Shown: positions 45,134-52,696, counted from the first letter of the stretch. The stretch is 64,000 bases of DNA from an uncultured Brevibacillus sp. (GCF_947502445.1 NZ_CANMZW010000006.1:124001-188000), one strand, 5' to 3'. Notes: a model not told the origin generated them from the sequence alone. A program made the numbers and translations.

Positions 45134-46132
45134 GTGGAAGGAAAGAAATTTAGCTTGTTTGACTTTGTTTATAAATATGGAACAGTCGCTGTTATTGTCA
45201 TCGTCATGTTGCTGTTTAGCCTTACCAATCCGTACTTCTTTACGTATGACAACATTACCGACATTCTGCGTTCCATTTCGATTGTGACGTTTGTTGCGAT
45301 CGGCGTTACCTTTTCCCTCATCGTAGGGGGATTTGACCTCTCCGTCGGATCTACGGTGTCGCTCACTACGGTTGTTTCGGCATCCATGATGGTGTGGTAT
45401 GAACAGGGTGTCGTAGCGACTTTCGTAATTCCGATTGCACTGAGTCTGCTGGTTGGTTTGATTAATGCCTTTCTGGTTGTAAAGATCCGGATTCCCGATC
45501 TGCTGGCAACCTTGGCGATGCTCTATATCGTAAACGGGATTCATATGACTTATTCCAAAGGCTATTCCATTTATGCGAACATGCCGATGACAGACGGTAC
45601 GACTGCTCCAGGTAAATTCCAGGAATGGTTTCTCTGGCTGGGGCAGGGCAAGATTCTGTCGCTGCCCGTTCCGGTTATTTTAACGTTTTTGCTTGTTGCC
45701 ATTACGCATATATATTTGACCTATACGAGACAGGGACGGATGCTGTACATGACAGGCGGCAACCTGGAAGCGGCACGTCTGTCAGGGATTCCAGTGAATC
45801 GCTATCGGACGCTTGCCTATGTACTATCGGCTCTGTTTGCAGGGCTAGGTGGAATGCTGCTCGCAGCACGGATCGGAACAGGACAAGTAAGCAGTGGCGG
45901 CTCGATGCTGATGGATGCGGTAGCTGCCGCGTTTGTCGGGTTCTCCGTTTTTGGGGCAGGAAAGCCAAACGTTTTCGGAACCTTCGTAGGGGCGATCCTG
46001 ATCGGGGTCTTGCTAAACGGGATGACGATGCTGAATCTGCCGTATTATGCGTACGATATTATTAAAGGAACCGTGCTCGCACTGGCGCTGGCTGTCACCT
46101 ATTATCAGCTGCGTCGGAAAAGAAAGGCATAG
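45134..46132 (+). CDS. Ribose-type ABC transporter permease
   Basis: 332 residues from the GTG at 45134, with GGAGGTGA ahead that overlaps the end of the ATPase gene. About nine helices; the family segment GGFDLSVGSTVSLTTVVSA near residue 65 and GNLEAARLSGIPVNRYRTLAYVLSALFAGLGG are typical of RbsC. It completes the S-box-controlled importer. Confidence 0.94.
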   Translation: MEGKKFSLFDFVYKYGTVAVIVIVMLLFSLTNPYFFTYDNITDILRSISIVTFVAIGVTFSLIVGGFDLSVGSTVSLTTVVSASMMVWYEQGVVATFVIPIALSLLVGLINAFLVVKIRIPDLLATLAMLYIVNGIHMTYSKGYSIYANMPMTDGTTAPGKFQEWFLWLGQGKILSLPVPVILTFLLVAITHIYLTYTRQGRMLYMTGGNLEAARLSGIPVNRYRTLAYVLSALFAGLGGMLLAARIGTGQVSSGGSMLMDAVAAAFVGFSVFGAGKPNVFGTFVGAILIGVLLNGMTMLNLPYYAYDIIKGTVLALALAVTYYQLRRKRKA

Positions 46133-46152
46133 CAGCTTTTTCATTCTAAGGA

Positions 46153-46190
46153 AGAGAGACTGTCAAAGGGGAGCTTTGGCAGTCTTTTTC
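46153..46190 (+). terminator. Terminator after the S-box transporter operon
   Basis: AGACTGTCAAAG and CTTTGGCAGTCT around a short loop, then TTTTTC. Confidence 0.88.
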
Positions 46191-46250
46191 AACTAAATCA
46201 GAAAGTATAAACTTTACGTATCTGCATCCTGATTTAGCAAGAATAACTAT

Positions 46251-46300
46251 CCGCAAAAACGCGGTCGCTCCTCCTTGAAGAGGCCTCGATAAAGGTTTTC
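46251..46300 (+). repeat. Second copy of part of the internal terminator element
   Basis: The stretch AAAACGCGGTCGCTCC (46256-46271) is identical to 43551-43566 in the internal terminator, and both are followed after about 20 bases by a CGATA-AGG segment and a T-rich run. The copy here lacks the matching 3' arm, so it folds poorly. Confidence 0.5.
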
Positions 46301-46365
46301 TTATAATATGGTAACACTTTCACTCTTGACACCCCTCCTATATAATACGGTGAGGGGGAATATAA

Positions 46366-47181
46366 GTGATTCATTATAAGACATACATACGTGGCGAAAA
46401 CTGTGAATGGGTTACCTTTGTTCATGGGGCAGGGGGCAGCTCATCCATTTGGTATAAACAGATCAAATCCTACAAAGAGAACTTCAATATTCTCCTCGTC
46501 GACCTGCGCGGGCATGGCAAATCCAAAAACACCAAGCGCAAGCTGTTCAAGGACTATACCTTTGCAGACGTGAGCAGAGATGTCATTGATGTTCTGAATC
46601 ATCTGCGTATTTCATCGACTCATTTTGTGGGCATATCGCTTGGAACGATCATTGTTCAGATCATTGCGGAAAAGGAGCCGGAAAAGATACGCTCCATGGT
46701 TTTGGCAGGTGCTGTGACCAGACTCAATTTCCGTTCCCAACTATTGATCACGCTGGGGAATCTGGTTAAGCATATGGTTCCGTACATGTGGCTGTACCGT
46801 CTGTTCGCTTGGGTGATCATGCCGAATGAAAGGCATCGGGAATCTCGCTCGTTATTTGTCAGAGAAGCCAAAAAACTGTGCCAAAAGGAATTTAAAAGAT
46901 GGTTCAAGCTTACAAAAGGCGTCAATTCCTTTTTGCATGCACTGCTAGCAAAAGAGCCTCCGATTCCAACGATGTACATCATGGGCGATGAAGACTATAT
47001 GTTTTTGCCCTCTGTTCAGACGCGAGTAAGTCAGCGCAAGTATTCGGAGCTGAGTCTGGTGGCGAATTCGGGTCACGTCGTCAATGTGGATCAGCCTGAA
47101 GAGTTCAATCGCATTTCGATCGGATTTATTCAAAAGCAGGCGAAGCTGCGCCCGGATGTGTATGCGATGAATCTAGCATAA
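46366..47181 (+). CDS. Alpha/beta hydrolase
   Basis: 271 residues from the GTG at 46366, seven bases after GTGAGGGGG. The fold shows the oxyanion segment FVHGAGGSSSIWY, the nucleophile elbow VGISLGTI (Ser near 95), the acid in YIMGDEDYM and the His in VANSGHVVNVDQP. No signal peptide. The substrate is unknown. TATAAT at 46341 gives a clear -10 box; the -35 is weak. Confidence 0.9.
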   Translation: MIHYKTYIRGENCEWVTFVHGAGGSSSIWYKQIKSYKENFNILLVDLRGHGKSKNTKRKLFKDYTFADVSRDVIDVLNHLRISSTHFVGISLGTIIVQIIAEKEPEKIRSMVLAGAVTRLNFRSQLLITLGNLVKHMVPYMWLYRLFAWVIMPNERHRESRSLFVREAKKLCQKEFKRWFKLTKGVNSFLHALLAKEPPIPTMYIMGDEDYMFLPSVQTRVSQRKYSELSLVANSGHVVNVDQPEEFNRISIGFIQKQAKLRPDVYAMNLA

Positions 47182-47205
47182 ATGCTGTAAGAGGATAACA
47201 AGGTA

Positions 47206-47240
47206 CAAGAACCGCAGAGTAATGGCTGGGGTTCTTTTTT
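47206..47240 (+). terminator. Terminator after the hydrolase gene
   Basis: AAGAACC and GGTTCTT around a 15-base loop, then TTTT. Confidence 0.75.
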
Positions 47241-47276
47241 ATGCAGAGGGGTGTTATTGACTCTACTTGACTACGA

Positions 47277-47315
47277 GGATGTACGTAAACATCCCGTTCT
47301 GTAAAAAGGTATAAT
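47277..47315 (+). promoter_or_regulatory. Promoter with a dyad operator before the TetR gene
   Basis: GGATGT-N6-ACATCC (47277-47294) is a perfect inverted repeat that covers the place of the -35 box for TATAAT at 47310-47315. This is the usual layout for autorepression by a TetR-type protein. Confidence 0.6.
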
Positions 47316-47349
47316 GAAGAATGAGACGATAAAAAAGGACGGGAATGAC

Positions 47350-48015
47350 ATGGCGAGAAGTCAGTTGCAAATCAAGCGAATGCTCCAGTATTTCGTGGAT
47401 GCGACCGTTGAGATTATAGAAGAGGAAGGAATCGAGCAGGTCAGCGCCCGGAAGATCGGACTAAAGGCAGGATACACAGGCTCGACGATCTACAATTATT
47501 TTGACGAGCTGTCCCATCTGATTTATTTTGCTTCTATGCGATTTGTATCAGGTTACTTGCAGGAGCTGCCCGAATATTTAGAGCGGGGTCAAACCTATTT
47601 GGAAAAGTATGTATGGAGCTGGGAATGCTTTTGCAAACATTCCTTTGCCCAGCCACATATTTATCACGCCCTGTTTATCGCCAATCTGGGGAAGAAGCCA
47701 GAGGATATTTTGGAGCATTACTTTTCTATTTACTCAAGCGATCTGATCGGATTGACAGAGGATATCAAGCCGTTGTTATATGATCCTGATCTGACCTCGC
47801 GCAGCCTGTCATTATTGCAGCTCGCCAAAAAGGAACAGGAGCTCGATGATCAGACGATTGCCGATGTGAATGAAATGAACGTACTTATATGGGAAGGCAT
47901 GCTCACTACGATTCTAAACAAGCGCAGAGACATGGACCCGGAAGAAGCTGTACAAAAAACGATGAAATACATTCGGAACACCATGACAATCATTGAGAAT
48001 AGTAGTAGCAAGTAG
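47350..48015 (+). CDS. TetR/AcrR family transcriptional regulator
   Basis: 221 residues from the ATG at 47350; the earlier in-frame ATG at 47314 overlaps the -10 box and cannot be the start. The N-terminal helix-turn-helix reads IEQVSARKIGLKAGYTGSTI YNYF (residues about 28-50). The C-terminal ligand domain is all-helical and unrecognised. No divergent target gene; the dyad upstream suggests autorepression, and the methionine aminopeptidase gene 75 bases downstream may be co-transcribed. Confidence 0.9.
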   Translation: MARSQLQIKRMLQYFVDATVEIIEEEGIEQVSARKIGLKAGYTGSTIYNYFDELSHLIYFASMRFVSGYLQELPEYLERGQTYLEKYVWSWECFCKHSFAQPHIYHALFIANLGKKPEDILEHYFSIYSSDLIGLTEDIKPLLYDPDLTSRSLSLLQLAKKEQELDDQTIADVNEMNVLIWEGMLTTILNKRRDMDPEEAVQKTMKYIRNTMTIIENSSSK

Positions 48016-48089
48016 CCTTGTATTTGCATTACGCGACATATTTGTATATAACGGAAGAAAATAAGTTTCTTCGAGAAGGTGGGAAATAG

Positions 48090-48833
48090 ATGTCGATTCA
48101 GAATGAACAAGATTTGATTTGCCTGAAGCGTATTGGGAGAATTGTGGCTGAAGCCAGAGAAGCGATGATTAAGGCAGTACGGGCTGGTATAACAACGAAA
48201 GAATTGGATCAGATCGGCAAGCAAATACTGGAGCAGCATGGTGCCAAATCAGCTCCGCGTAAGGAGTACAATTTTCCTGGCTACACCTGCATCAGTGTGA
48301 ACCATGTTGTGGCACACGGAATTCCGGATGGTACCGTCCTGAAAGAGGGCGATGTCATCAACATCGATGTATCTGCCGAATTAGACGGATATTATGCGGA
48401 TACAGGGGCATCTATCGTAGTGGGTGCTGGTGATGAAAGGAAGCAATCACTGTGCAAGGTTGCTGAGGATTCGCTCTACAAAGCGCTGGAGTCAGCCAAG
48501 GCAGGGTCCAAAATGAGTCAGATCGGACGCATCGTTCACAATGAGGCGCGGAAAAGCGGCTTTACCGTAGTGAAAAATTTGACGGGACACGGTATCGGAA
48601 AAAGTCTTCATGAGGCCCCTGATCATATCTTGAACTACTACGACAAAACGGACAAACGCTTGCTTACCGAGGGGATGGTCTTGGCGGTGGAAACGTTCAT
48701 TTCCACGAGAGCGGAGTATGTAACGGATGGACGGGACGGCTGGGCGTTTATTACGCCAGACAAGAGCTACGTCGCACAATATGAGCATACGATTGTCATC
48801 ACCCGGGACAAACCGATTATTCTAACGGCTTAA
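48090..48833 (+). CDS. map: Type I methionine aminopeptidase
   Basis: 247 residues with AGAAGGTGGG ahead of the ATG. The five metal ligands are visible: two Asp in NIDVSAELDGYYADTG, His in GHGIGKSLHE, Glu in LAVETFIS and Glu in YEHTIVIT. A second conserved His is in HVVAHGIPDG. Its isolated position away from ribosomal genes and its length resemble the second, YflG-like enzyme of Bacillus, so the essential copy is probably elsewhere. Confidence 0.93.
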   Translation: MSIQNEQDLICLKRIGRIVAEAREAMIKAVRAGITTKELDQIGKQILEQHGAKSAPRKEYNFPGYTCISVNHVVAHGIPDGTVLKEGDVINIDVSAELDGYYADTGASIVVGAGDERKQSLCKVAEDSLYKALESAKAGSKMSQIGRIVHNEARKSGFTVVKNLTGHGIGKSLHEAPDHILNYYDKTDKRLLTEGMVLAVETFISTRAEYVTDGRDGWAFITPDKSYVAQYEHTIVITRDKPIILTA

Positions 48834-48851
48834 TGACGGTTGTGATAGGAA

Positions 48852-48881
48852 GGGACCTCAGAGGATCGAGGTCTTTTTTTC
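48852..48881 (+). terminator. Terminator after map
   Basis: GACCTC and GAGGTC around an eight-base loop followed by seven T. Confidence 0.8.
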
Positions 48882-48907
48882 TTTGGAAAAAGACTTGGCA
48901 GAAAAAC

Positions 48908-48957
48908 TTGCAGAATAGCCAAAGTTTGTATATGATCTAAATAAGAATATATGTTCG
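48908..48957 (+). promoter_or_regulatory. Promoter with LexA-like box before tag
   Basis: -35 TTGCAG (48908-48913), 17 bases, -10 TATGAT (48931-48936). Just after the expected start lies AGAATATATGTTCG (48944-48957), the reverse complement of CGAACATATATTCT, which matches the Bacillus LexA consensus CGAACATATGTTCG at 12 of 14 bases. Confidence 0.6.
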
Positions 48958-48984
48958 TAACTGACTGGTAGGAGGGATATTTAA

Positions 48985-49539
48985 ATGAATCGCTGCGGCT
49001 GGGTAAACCAAGACCCTTTATATATGGATTATCACGACAAGGAATGGGGCGTGCCCATTTACGACGATCGCCTCCTGTTTGAATTTTTGAATCTCGAGGG
49101 AGCTCAGGCTGGTCTGAGCTGGTATACCATTTTGAAAAAACGAGAGAACTACCGGAGAGCATTTGATAATTTTGATCCGGAAAAGATCATTCAGTACGAT
49201 GAGCAAAAGCTTGAGGAATTACTCCAGGATGAGGGGATCGTACGCAATCGATTAAAGGTTCGGGCAGTCGTCACGAATGCAAAGGCTTACTTTAAAGTGG
49301 TAGAGGAGTTCGGCTCTTTCAGCAGCTATATCTGGTCTTTCGTAGGCGGCAAGCCAATTCACAACCATTTTCAGGAAATGAAGGACGTGCCTGCATCTAC
49401 GGAGATCAGTGACAAGCTGAGCAAGGATTTGAAAAAGCGAGGCTTTACTTTTGTCGGTACGACCATATGCTATGCCTTTATGCAGGCAGTCGGCATGGTG
49501 AATGATCATATCGCAACCTGCGACTGCTATCAACAATAG
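48985..49539 (+). CDS. tag: DNA-3-methyladenine glycosylase I
   Basis: 184 residues with GGTAGGAGGG ahead. The Tag signature is clear: RCGWV at the start, DYHDKEWGVP, FEFLNLEGAQAGLSW and the C-terminal zinc pair in MVNDHIATCDCY. The zinc ligands are Cys4, His18, and the C-terminal His and Cys. It removes 3-methyladenine from alkylated DNA. It forms a pair with the DinB gene 30 bases downstream. Confidence 0.96.
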   Translation: MNRCGWVNQDPLYMDYHDKEWGVPIYDDRLLFEFLNLEGAQAGLSWYTILKKRENYRRAFDNFDPEKIIQYDEQKLEELLQDEGIVRNRLKVRAVVTNAKAYFKVVEEFGSFSSYIWSFVGGKPIHNHFQEMKDVPASTEISDKLSKDLKKRGFTFVGTTICYAFMQAVGMVNDHIATCDCYQQ

Positions 49540-49569
49540 GAAGTGTGAGAATAGAGAGGAGGGAATGGC

Positions 49570-50046
49570 ATGAATGAGAATGACCTGCTTATACTGAACT
49601 TTGAGGAAGTCAGACGCAGAAGCATCAAAGTATGGAAGAGCATCCCGAACGACCTTTTGAATTGGAAGCCGGATGATAAAGCATTTACGTGTGCAGAAAT
49701 GATTCGTCATGTGATTGAGGGCGAGTTTCTCTATCACCAGATTTTGATCCATAGAGGAAGTGCGGCATTATCAGCCATTCCCAATCCTTTTGAAACAAAG
49801 GAATTTACGACCGTAGAAGATGATTTACAATTTGCGGCGTCATTTCGGGAAGAGTTTTTGAAGTACGTGAAAACATTGACGAGAAGTGATCTGGAGAGCA
49901 TTCGGATTGATCGATCTGAGGTTGGGTATGTCCGCACTTTGGGAGACATGCTTCTGCGTATTGCTTACCACGAGTCCGTCCATACTGGGCAGTTGCTGGA
50001 TTACATGCGCACGATGAGAATTGACCGTCCGAATATTTGGGATTAA
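49570..50046 (+). CDS. DinB/DfrA-family protein
   Basis: 158 residues of a four-helix bundle. The metal-binding histidines are in MIRHVIEGE (near 46) and AYHESVHTGQ (near 137 and 141). DinB proteins belong to the thiol-S-transferase-like superfamily and were first noted as damage-inducible in Bacillus; the reaction is unknown. Its place behind tag, under one LexA-like box, fits an SOS unit. Confidence 0.9.
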   Translation: MNENDLLILNFEEVRRRSIKVWKSIPNDLLNWKPDDKAFTCAEMIRHVIEGEFLYHQILIHRGSAALSAIPNPFETKEFTTVEDDLQFAASFREEFLKYVKTLTRSDLESIRIDRSEVGYVRTLGDMLLRIAYHESVHTGQLLDYMRTMRIDRPNIWD

Positions 50047-50078
50047 TGAGTATACAAGGAATAAGCTTTAGAAATGGA

Positions 50079-50119
50079 GTCAGTCCTTCTGTTGAGAAGA
50101 CAGAGGAACTGGCTTTTTT
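50079..50119 (+). terminator. Terminator between the repair genes and the tail cluster
   Basis: GTCAGTCCTTCTGT and ACAGAGGAACTGGC (with a G-T pair and one mismatch) around TGAGAAG, then TTTTTT. Confidence 0.85.
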
Positions 50120-50178
50120 GCGTTTACTGTGACCGTTGCTGTGGCTCTTGGACATTTCAAAGAAATGGTAGAAAAAGC

Positions 50179-50234
50179 TTGAACATGTCAGTTTTGTATG
50201 AGATACTTGTACTAATAATACGAACAAATGTTCT
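50179..50234 (+). promoter_or_regulatory. Promoter with LexA box before the ArpU-like gene
   Basis: -35 TTGAAC (50179-50184), 17 bases, -10 GATACT (50202-50207). CGAACAAATGTTCT (50221-50234) lies about eight bases after the expected start and matches CGAACATATGTTCG at 12 of 14 bases. It would put the tail-cluster regulator under SOS control. Confidence 0.7.
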
Positions 50235-50286
50235 TTTTTATTCTATACATGGAACACCCGATACATGCCCTTAAGGAGGAACGATC

Positions 50287-50967
50287 ATGGCACAAACGAC
50301 ACTGATGAGCAAGGATGTACTGATGGAAGCCGTATGCGAAGTGTGCCCGGCTACTTGCTGGGGGAAAAAAGCCCATTGCCAGGTTCATGATATGCATGTC
50401 GGAAAGATTGAGGCTTGCCCGGAATGGGACAAGTACATGCAGGACCAAAGCCGAGCAGGGAGTTCTCGGGCAAAATCGACTGCACAACGCGTGAAAACAG
50501 ACAGCTTTCGCCATATGAGCGACCTGGAGCCAGAGTTGGATATTGTCCAGAAAACCGAGGATGAGATACGTGACTATAATTACATGCTGATCGAGGTTGT
50601 TCGCATTCAGCGATACTTGCGCGAGGCAGGTGAGGGAATGGTCGGACAGTACGGGATCGAAGCGGCATTGCCAAAAGGAAAGGGAGTTACTGGGGACAAG
50701 ACACATGCAGAAGTGGCACGCCGGGAACGCAAGTGGAAGAGGCTGCAAAATCTCCAGGAGAAAATCGAACGGATCAACAGGGCAGTGGAGACGATTCCGG
50801 GTGAACAGGAGCGTTTGATCGTCGAAGCGCTTTTAGATGGAGATAAAAACAACCTCATTGCCAAAGAGATCGGCGTTTCCCGGCAGCGATATTATGAGAT
50901 CAAGCGAAGCGCAGTTATGAAAATGGCGCGGGCGATGTACGGAAACAAGATTCAACCGATTGGGTAA
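50287..50967 (+). CDS. ArpU-like phage late-gene activator
   Basis: 226 residues with AAGGAGGAACG before the ATG. The N-terminal 50 residues hold five cysteines and two histidines in a possible zinc-binding pattern (CEVCPATCWGKKAHC, then CPEW). A long helical middle follows, then a sigma region 4-like helix-turn-helix (LIAKEIGVSRQRYYEIKRSA). ArpU-type proteins switch on late phage genes in Bacillota. Its place directly before a tail cluster that carries two identical activator-type promoters makes it the probable activator of those promoters. Confidence 0.8.
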   Translation: MAQTTLMSKDVLMEAVCEVCPATCWGKKAHCQVHDMHVGKIEACPEWDKYMQDQSRAGSSRAKSTAQRVKTDSFRHMSDLEPELDIVQKTEDEIRDYNYMLIEVVRIQRYLREAGEGMVGQYGIEAALPKGKGVTGDKTHAEVARRERKWKRLQNLQEKIERINRAVETIPGEQERLIVEALLDGDKNNLIAKEIGVSRQRYYEIKRSAVMKMARAMYGNKIQPIG

Positions 50968-51105
50968 TAGACGGAACGGAAAGGCTCACTCGATTAGAGA
51001 CAGTCGTAGACGGCTTTTCGCAAAGCCAGTTCTCTTGGCTCGTTCGCCATCCCGAAGCCGTGGCGTGTTTGGCGGAAGGCTAGACAAGAGAGTCATGAGA
51101 GAGGA

Positions 51106-51174
51106 CTGACAGTGGTTTACACAACCTGACACTTACGTGAAAATATCCTTTATTTCCCATGCATCAGTTATACT
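51106..51174 (+). promoter_or_regulatory. Late-type promoter of leader module, copy 1
   Basis: Two CTGACA sites (51106 and 51126) are exactly 20 bases apart with GGTTTACACA between them. TATACT (51169-51174) follows, within TTATACTTGAGTCAAG. The distance from the second CTGACA to the -10 is 43 bases, identical to copy 2, although the sequence between differs. No -35 box is conserved. This fits an activator-dependent promoter. The region 50968-51105 before it shows small hairpins but nothing I can name. Confidence 0.7.
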
Positions 51175-51208
51175 TGAGTCAAGAGAGATGAATAGAAGAG
51201 AGCAGCAC

Positions 51209-51243
51209 AAAGCCATCCGGTATGTTAGCCGGGTGGTTTTTTT
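51209..51243 (+). terminator. Terminator hairpin in leader module, copy 1
   Basis: CCATCCGG and CCGGGTGG around a seven-base loop, then seven T, about 30 bases after the expected start site. It would stop transcripts before the cargo gene unless bypassed. Confidence 0.75.
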
Positions 51244-51266
51244 GTACAGACAGAAGTGCTTGGCGA

Positions 51267-51342
51267 GCAAGGAAAACAGGCGATAGAGCCGCACATATTG
51301 CGAGTTTAAGGCGTATGTCCACTCGCTCCTTGCTCGGCGGGC
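51267..51342 (+). ncRNA. Three-way-junction-like leader RNA, copy 1
   Basis: GCAAGGA (51267-51273) pairs with TCCTTGC (51327-51333). Inside are GGC/GCC (51279-51281, 51288-51290) and GCGAGT/ACTCGC (51300-51305, 51321-51326). The block 51317-51342 is identical over 26 bases to 52671-52696. All distances between arms equal those of copy 2, and the small GGC/GCC loop differs in sequence but not in length. No family known to me matches. Confidence 0.55.
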
Positions 51343-51386
51343 ACGGCTCGCTAATTCAATCGATATGAAAGGAGAACATGTAAAGT

Positions 51387-52430
51387 ATGGGGATAATGGT
51401 AAACGCATCTACACCTGGTGATTCGTTTGCAAACGCAATTGTTGTTTCCGGCACCTCAGGAAGTGGAACGTTAAGCGACACAAAGGACCTGTTTTTCAAG
51501 TATACAGCTCCTCGTGCAGGCAGCTTCACTTTCAGTACTGCTTCTGGTTTCGATGCCTACCTGCAGGTGATCGACACAAACCAAGTAACAATTTTAGGCA
51601 CAGACGACGATGGCGCAGGCGGAAATCAACCAAAAGTGACCGTCCCGTTAACTGCGGGGAAGGTCGTGTTTTTGAAAGTTTACGGGTACAACCATCTGGC
51701 AGGAAAATTCGGTCCGGTAACGTTACGAATTGCGGAGCCTTCTGCTGGTAATGCACCAGGAGCGGTCACCATCTCAGTGGGTACTCCAACTGCCAATTCG
51801 TTGGCACTGACGTATGCTTCAACGGGGGCAACCTCGTATGATATTTACCGCAACGGCGTTTCTATCGCAGCTGGACGCACTGCAACCACGTTTACGGATA
51901 CAAATCTGTCGCCTAATACCACATACACCTATTATGTTATAGCTCGTAATGCATACGGGTCAGCTACCAGCCAAAGTAAAGCAGGTACCACTCGCGTCAA
52001 TACTGGCCCCGATCCTGTTACGATCTTCGAAGGGTTTGAAGGAAGCACATATAAGTTTACTTTCACAGGGGATTGGGCTGATTCGAAAGTCGAAGCATCT
52101 ACCGGGACATGGAGTCGCAAGAGTAAAGCCATCACACACAAGGAAACTTCAACGATGCAGTTTAAAGTGTTCATTCCGAACAAGTATGCACAGACACCAA
52201 CGTTGAAGTTCGATTACTTCGTCAGCTCCGAAGCCAACTATGACTATCTGGAAGTGCTGGTCAATGGAGTTAGTAAGCTGAAAGCATCAGGTGAAACAGG
52301 GTGGGTGAAGGATGATACGGTTGCGCTCAGCACAGGGGAACAAACTGTGACGTTTAATTACGTGAAGGATAGCTCCACATCAAAAGGGCAGGATTGTGCG
52401 TATGTGGACAATATTCGGGTTAGTTATTGA
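51387..52430 (+). CDS. PPC/FN3/jelly-roll protein, possible cargo of the tail cluster
   Basis: 347 residues. Residues about 8-110 form a bacterial pre-peptidase C-terminal-like domain (DLFFKYTAPRAGSFTFST). A fibronectin type III domain (about 120-205, TSYDIYRNGVS, NTTYTYYVIARNAYGSA) and a C-terminal jelly-roll (about 215-347, LKFDYFVSSEANYDYLEVLV) follow. No signal peptide is seen. It is flanked by the two leader-module copies and has its own promoter. Adhesion, fibre or coat functions are possible; it is not a known PBSX protein. AAAGGAG is 12 bases before the ATG; an ATG at 51396 is an alternative. Confidence 0.75.
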   Translation: MGIMVNASTPGDSFANAIVVSGTSGSGTLSDTKDLFFKYTAPRAGSFTFSTASGFDAYLQVIDTNQVTILGTDDDGAGGNQPKVTVPLTAGKVVFLKVYGYNHLAGKFGPVTLRIAEPSAGNAPGAVTISVGTPTANSLALTYASTGATSYDIYRNGVSIAAGRTATTFTDTNLSPNTTYTYYVIARNAYGSATSQSKAGTTRVNTGPDPVTIFEGFEGSTYKFTFTGDWADSKVEASTGTWSRKSKAITHKETSTMQFKVFIPNKYAQTPTLKFDYFVSSEANYDYLEVLVNGVSKLKASGETGWVKDDTVALSTGEQTVTFNYVKDSSTSKGQDCAYVDNIRVSY

Positions 52431-52476
52431 TAAAGGTGACAGGTGATGGGATTCCGGAGGGAGTCTTTTTTGTTGC

Positions 52477-52545
52477 CTGACACAGGTTTACACACCCTGA
52501 CACTGACGTTCATTTTCCCCTTCATTACCTGATTTCGTTTATACT
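52477..52545 (+). promoter_or_regulatory. Late-type promoter of leader module, copy 2
   Basis: CTGACA at 52477 and 52497, 20 bases apart, GGTTTACACA between them and TATACT at 52540-52545. Geometry is the same as in copy 1 to the base. It should drive the tail operon from 52782 on. Confidence 0.7.
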
Positions 52546-52576
52546 TGAGTCAAGCGAAACAAATAAGAGCTGAACA

Positions 52577-52610
52577 AAAGCCATCCGGTCTATAGCCGGA
52601 TGGTTTTTTG
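52577..52610 (+). terminator. Terminator hairpin in leader module, copy 2
   Basis: CCATCCGG and CCGGATGG are perfect complements around GTCTATAG-type loop bases, followed by six T. It precedes the whole tail operon. Confidence 0.78.
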
Positions 52611-52620
52611 TACCCGGCGT

Positions 52621-52696
52621 GCAAGGAACCAGGCAAAAATGCCACACATTTATGCGAGTTTAAGGCTCAAGTCCACTCGCTCCTTGCTCGGCGGGC
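52621..52696 (+). ncRNA. Three-way-junction-like leader RNA, copy 2
   Basis: GCAAGGA (52621-52627) with TCCTTGC (52681-52687), GGC/GCC (52632, 52641) and GCGAGT/ACTCGC (52654, 52675). All arm distances equal copy 1. The loop of the small hairpin is AAAAAT here and GATAGA in copy 1, so length is kept and sequence is not. Confidence 0.55.

Noticed and set aside
50968-51105. A coding gene or known RNA between the ArpU-like gene and the first module
   Set aside because: Only small GC-rich hairpins (such as GGCTTTTCGCAAAGCC) are visible, with no start codon and ribosome binding site and no recognised RNA family.
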